From Anaerolineaceae bacterium (GTDB lineage: Bacteria; Chloroflexota; Anaerolineae; Anaerolineales; Villigracilaceae): a stretch of DNA of 7,132 nt. The translations under genes and the position numbers were made by a program. Below the pieces are notes generated by a model, which did not search any database, was not told the origin of the DNA, and was given only the letters and a program-made list of their open reading frames with translations. The DNA is taken from the NCBI GenBank assembly GCA_009885445.1, contig VFKQ01000096.1, positions 1 through 7,132 on the forward strand, given 5' to 3'. Positions 6,104 through 7,132 of the stretch are shown here, piece after piece. How positions within the stretch are numbered: the stretch's first letter is position 1; each line of letters begins with the position of its first letter.

Positions 6104-6175
6104 GATGGTCGAGTAGGCGGCGGGCGATAAAATTAGTTTTGACATCTTTACTCAAGCCGCCGTATCGAGACCATC
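6104..6175. repeat. Interrupted palindromic (REP-like) element between yggS and yggT
   Basis: GATGGTC (6104-6110) is complementary to GACCATC (6169-6175), and GGCGGC (6116-6121) to GCCGCC (6156-6161). Together they give a two-step stem with an unpaired internal part and a central segment of 34 nt. The half-sites GGTCGAGTAG (6107-6116) and CGTATCGAGACC (6161-6172) resemble, from memory, the ends of a REP-like palindrome common in actinobacterial and some other genomes, where the centre is usually short. The identity is a recollection; the base pairing is seen directly. Confidence 0.6.
6139..6168 (+). promoter_or_regulatory. Possible promoter for yggT-yggU inside the palindromic element
   Basis: A perfect TTGACA (6139-6144) is followed after 18 nt by TATCGA (6163-6168), which matches only the TAT half of a -10 box. 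Transcription would begin near 6175 and give a leader of about 36 nt containing a clear ribosome binding site. The -35 box lies in the central segment of the palindrome and the -10 box in its right half-site. Confidence 0.35.
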
Positions 6176-6201
6176 GAAAGGCGAGTTGGAAAAAATAATG
6201 C

Positions 6202-6205
6202 GAGG
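6202..6205 (+). promoter_or_regulatory. Ribosome binding site deciding the GTG start of yggT
   Basis: GAGG ends five bases before GTG at 6211. The nearby ATG at 6198 is in another frame and meets a stop after seven codons, so GTG is preferred. Confidence 0.55.
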
Positions 6206-6210
6206 TCTGT

Positions 6211-6477
6211 GTGATTATTGACTGGTTAATTCGTCTGATTGATATCGCCTATAGTGTGTTTGTGCTGTTGTTGATTCTGAACGTTCTATTTTCTTATATC
6301 CTCGATTACTATCACCCGGCCCGTCAGGCCATCGAGCGGATTATTGGCCCACTGCTCAACCCGATTCGGCGCAACGTGCCGCCGCTGGGCATGTTTGACT
6401 TGAGCGTGTTAATTTTATACATTTTGATCTATGCGCTGAAAGGTGCCTTGCAGAATTTATTACTTACCCTGAGGTGA
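6211..6477 (+). CDS. yggT: YggT/YlmG family membrane protein
   Basis: The 88-residue protein matches the YggT/YlmG family, small inner-membrane proteins linked in different bacteria and plastids to division, nucleoid distribution and osmotic tolerance, with no agreed biochemical function. It has two hydrophobic segments (about residues 7-32 and 62-86). Between them is the conserved cytosolic-loop block IIGPLLNPIRRNVPPLGMFDLS (44-65), with the family's N-P-I-R-R and P-P-x-G-x-x-D. Its length is typical for the single-repeat form. It uses a GTG start with a good upstream GAGG. The stop (TGA at 6475-6477) lies inside the GAGGTGA Shine-Dalgarno of the next gene, four bases before that gene's start, so the two are co-translated. 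Confidence 0.9.
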   Translation: MIIDWLIRLIDIAYSVFVLLLILNVLFSYILDYYHPARQAIERIIGPLLNPIRRNVPPLGMFDLSVLILYILIYALKGALQNLLLTLR

Positions 6478-6481
6478 AATT

Positions 6482-6793
6482 ATGTCAAAACGAACTTATC
6501 GCATGCATGACGGCAAAAAAGGCGCGGCCATCGCCGTGCGCATCACGCCGCGCGCCAGCAAGAATGAAATCGTGGAAGTGCAAACTGACGGCACGGTGAA
6601 GATTCACGTCACCTCGCCCGCCGAAGATGGCAAGGCCAACGACGAACTGCTGGTCTTTCTCGCTGACGTTTTGCGCGTGCCCAAAACCCGCATCGACATC
6701 GTCGCCGGCGCCTCGGGCCGCGACAAACTCATCGCCGTGGTAGACATGGACGCGCAGGAAGTTCACGACCGCATCGTGGCGCATTTGCAATAA
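6482..6793 (+). CDS. yggU: YggU/DUF167 family protein
   Basis: The 103-residue protein is a member of the DUF167 (YggU) family, small soluble alpha/beta proteins of unknown function. Hallmarks are ITPRASKNEIVEV (residues 22-34), SPAEDGKANDELLVFLADVL (45-64) with the conserved G-K-A-N, and VPKTRIDIVAGASGRDKLIAV (66-86) with the G-x-x-x-R-x-K block. The length is usual. It follows yggT by four bases with GAGG at 6471-6474 as ribosome binding site. The order yggT-yggU after yggS reproduces the conserved yggS-yggT-yggU neighbourhood of proteobacteria. A terminator lies about 85 nt downstream. Confidence 0.92.
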   Translation: MSKRTYRMHDGKKGAAIAVRITPRASKNEIVEVQTDGTVKIHVTSPAEDGKANDELLVFLADVLRVPKTRIDIVAGASGRDKLIAVVDMDAQEVHDRIVAHLQ

Positions 6794-6803
6794 ACTTTGT
6801 AGT

Positions 6804-6819
6804 AGCGACTTCAGTCGCT
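6804..6819. repeat. Short palindrome, copy 1 of GCGAYT-NN-ARTCGC type
   Basis: AGCGACT and AGTCGCT form a perfect 7-bp inverted repeat around TC. The core GCGACT-NN-AGTCGC recurs at 7006-7019, differing only in one central base. Confidence 0.75.
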
Positions 6820-6834
6820 TTCTCACGCTCATCA

Positions 6835-6867
6835 ACGGCTGCCCCACAGGGCGCTTCGCAGAGCCGT
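6835..6867. repeat. Compound hairpin in the yggU downstream region
   Basis: ACGGCT (6835-6840) pairs with AGCCGT (6862-6867). Inside, GCCC (6841-6844) pairs with GGGC (6849-6852) around CACA. The inner sequence also contains CTTCGCA (6854-6860), which recurs at 6990-6996 and is complementary to TGCGAAG at 6941-6947. Confidence 0.5.
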
Positions 6868-6877
6868 CACTATACAA

Positions 6878-6915
6878 AAAACAGAACTGGCCGCAATTGC
6901 GGCCAGTTCTGTTTT
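6878..6915. terminator. Perfect bidirectional rho-independent terminator
   Basis: The 38 bases form a flawless palindrome: 17 bp of stem with an AATT loop centred on 6896/6897, from AAAACAGAACTGGCCGC to its exact complement. The GC-rich top and the A-run/T-run feet make an intrinsic terminator in both directions: TTTT at 6912-6915 for the + strand operon ending in yggU, and the complement of AAAAAA (6876-6881) for the convergent - strand gene. It sits between the two convergent genes, as expected. Confidence 0.92.
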
Positions 6916-6916
6916 C

Positions 6917-6932
6917 GGCGATTAAAATCGCC
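6917..6932. repeat. Short palindrome, GCGATT-AA-AATCGC variant
   Basis: GGCGATT and AATCGCC form a perfect 7-bp inverted repeat around AA, directly after the terminator. Compared with the copies at 6804 and 7006, the C-G pair of the arm is replaced by T-A on both sides, so pairing is kept. Confidence 0.7.
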
Positions 6933-6940
6933 TCAACCAT

Positions 6941-6996
6941 TGCGAAGTCCACCTACGTGGACTGATTGCCACTAGCCGGCGAAGGTCGGCTTCGCA
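6941..6996. repeat. Nested palindromes with TGCGAAG/CTTCGCA ends
   Basis: TGCGAAG (6941-6947) pairs with CTTCGCA (6990-6996). Inside, AGTCCAC (6946-6952) and GTGGACT (6957-6963) form a 7-bp hairpin with loop CTAC, and GCGAAG (6979-6984) and CTTCGC (6990-6995) form a 6-bp hairpin with loop GTCGG. The outer and inner pairings compete, so alternative folds are possible. No reading frame is supported here. Confidence 0.65.
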
Positions 6997-6999
6997 CAG

Positions 7000-7024
7000 G
7001 TTGGCGCGACTTTAGTCGCCCAAC
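7000..7024. repeat. Palindrome overlapping the 3' end of the minus-strand gene
   Basis: GTTGG (7000-7004) pairs with CCAAC (7020-7024) and GCGACT (7006-7011) with AGTCGC (7014-7019) around TT, with C7005 bulged. This gives an 11-bp stem. It contains the stop codon and last two sense codons of the convergent gene. Confidence 0.75.
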
Positions 7025-7132
7025 GGCGAATACACATCGCGATAAATATTGTAGATCTCATAAATCGAGCGGATGTAATCGCGCGTTTCGCTGAAGCGGA
7101 CGATTTCTAAAAATAAATCCTGGTCACCTTGG
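7012..7132 (-). CDS. Probable soluble lytic transglycosylase, C-terminal end only
   Basis: On the - strand a frame enters at the window edge and runs 39 codons to a TAA (complement of 7012-7014). The product reads QGDQDLFLEIVRFSETRDY followed by IRSIYEIYNIYRDVYSPLGD (given here in two parts). The pattern D-L-F-x-E-x-x-x-F-x-E-T-R-x-Y-(I/V)-R, then a Y-x-x-Y-R-x-x-Y tail, is the characteristic C-terminal end of Slt70-like lytic transglycosylases. These cleave the glycan chain of peptidoglycan with formation of 1,6-anhydro-muropeptides. The catalytic Glu and the main SLT block lie outside the window, so activity and total length are unknown. The gene converges on the yggU operon and shares the bidirectional terminator at 6878-6915. 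Its last residues are encoded within a palindromic repeat. Confidence 0.72.
   Translation of the reverse strand, partial: QGDQDLFLEIVRFSETRDYIRSIYEIYNIYRDVYSPLGD

Noticed and set aside
6087..6210. Riboswitch or small RNA gene upstream of yggT
   Set aside because: The pairing is better explained by a palindromic repeat; no motif of a known riboswitch class could be recognised.
6485..6952. Minus-strand open frame of 155 codons opposite yggU
   Set aside because: It starts in the palindrome cluster, crosses the terminator and runs opposite DUF167; no recognisable protein features.
6804..7024. CRISPR array
   Set aside because: Repeats are short, differ from one another, and are not separated by uniform spacers; no cas genes in the window.

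Overview
The window looks like a piece of a Chloroflexota (Anaerolineae-like) chromosome. This is inferred from the mix of families: a Tat-exported L,D-transpeptidase with an SH3-like domain, a CcdA-type thiol transporter next to a DUF2085 membrane protein, and a ylmD/ylmE/ylmG-type cluster. The moderately GC-rich, CGCG-heavy coding style and short intergenic palindromes also fit. No rRNA, tRNA, IS element or CRISPR array is visible. The taxonomic call cannot be proven from the sequence alone.

Layout on the + strand: (i) 1-672, the 3' part of a patatin-like phospholipase gene; (ii) 726-953, a small two-helix membrane protein overlapping by 17 nt a phospholipase/carboxylesterase-type alpha/beta hydrolase (937-1596); (iii) a 74-nt gap with a hairpin and a good sigma70-like promoter; (iv) 1671-2828, the L,D-transpeptidase, then after 19 nt the tightly packed run ccdA (2848-3579), glutaredoxin-like/DUF2085 fusion (3581-4588), pgeF/ylmD (4591-5364) and yggS/ylmE (5361-6086), with junctions of +1, +2 and -4 nt; (v) a 124-nt gap carrying an interrupted palindromic repeat and a possible promoter; (vi) yggT/ylmG (6211-6477) and yggU/DUF167 (6482-6793). 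The right end holds a cluster of short palindromes around a perfect 38-nt bidirectional terminator. It then runs into the 3' end of a convergent gene on the - strand (7012-7132), whose 39 visible residues look like the C-terminus of a soluble lytic transglycosylase.

Working together: the L,D-transpeptidase and the lytic transglycosylase act on peptidoglycan outside the membrane. CcdA can carry reducing equivalents across the membrane, and the transpeptidase depends on a reduced cysteine. The Grx-like/DUF2085 protein is probably translated together with CcdA and is the most interesting uncharacterised partner here: its thioredoxin-like domain has lost the first cysteine of the CxxC site. PgeF, YggS, YggT and YggU form a widely conserved set (purine nucleoside salvage, PLP homeostasis, membrane/envelope organisation) arranged like a hybrid of the Gram-positive ylm cluster and the E. 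coli yggSTU cluster, without sepF. The most plausible novelties are the CcdA/Grx-DUF2085 pair and the intergenic palindromic elements.
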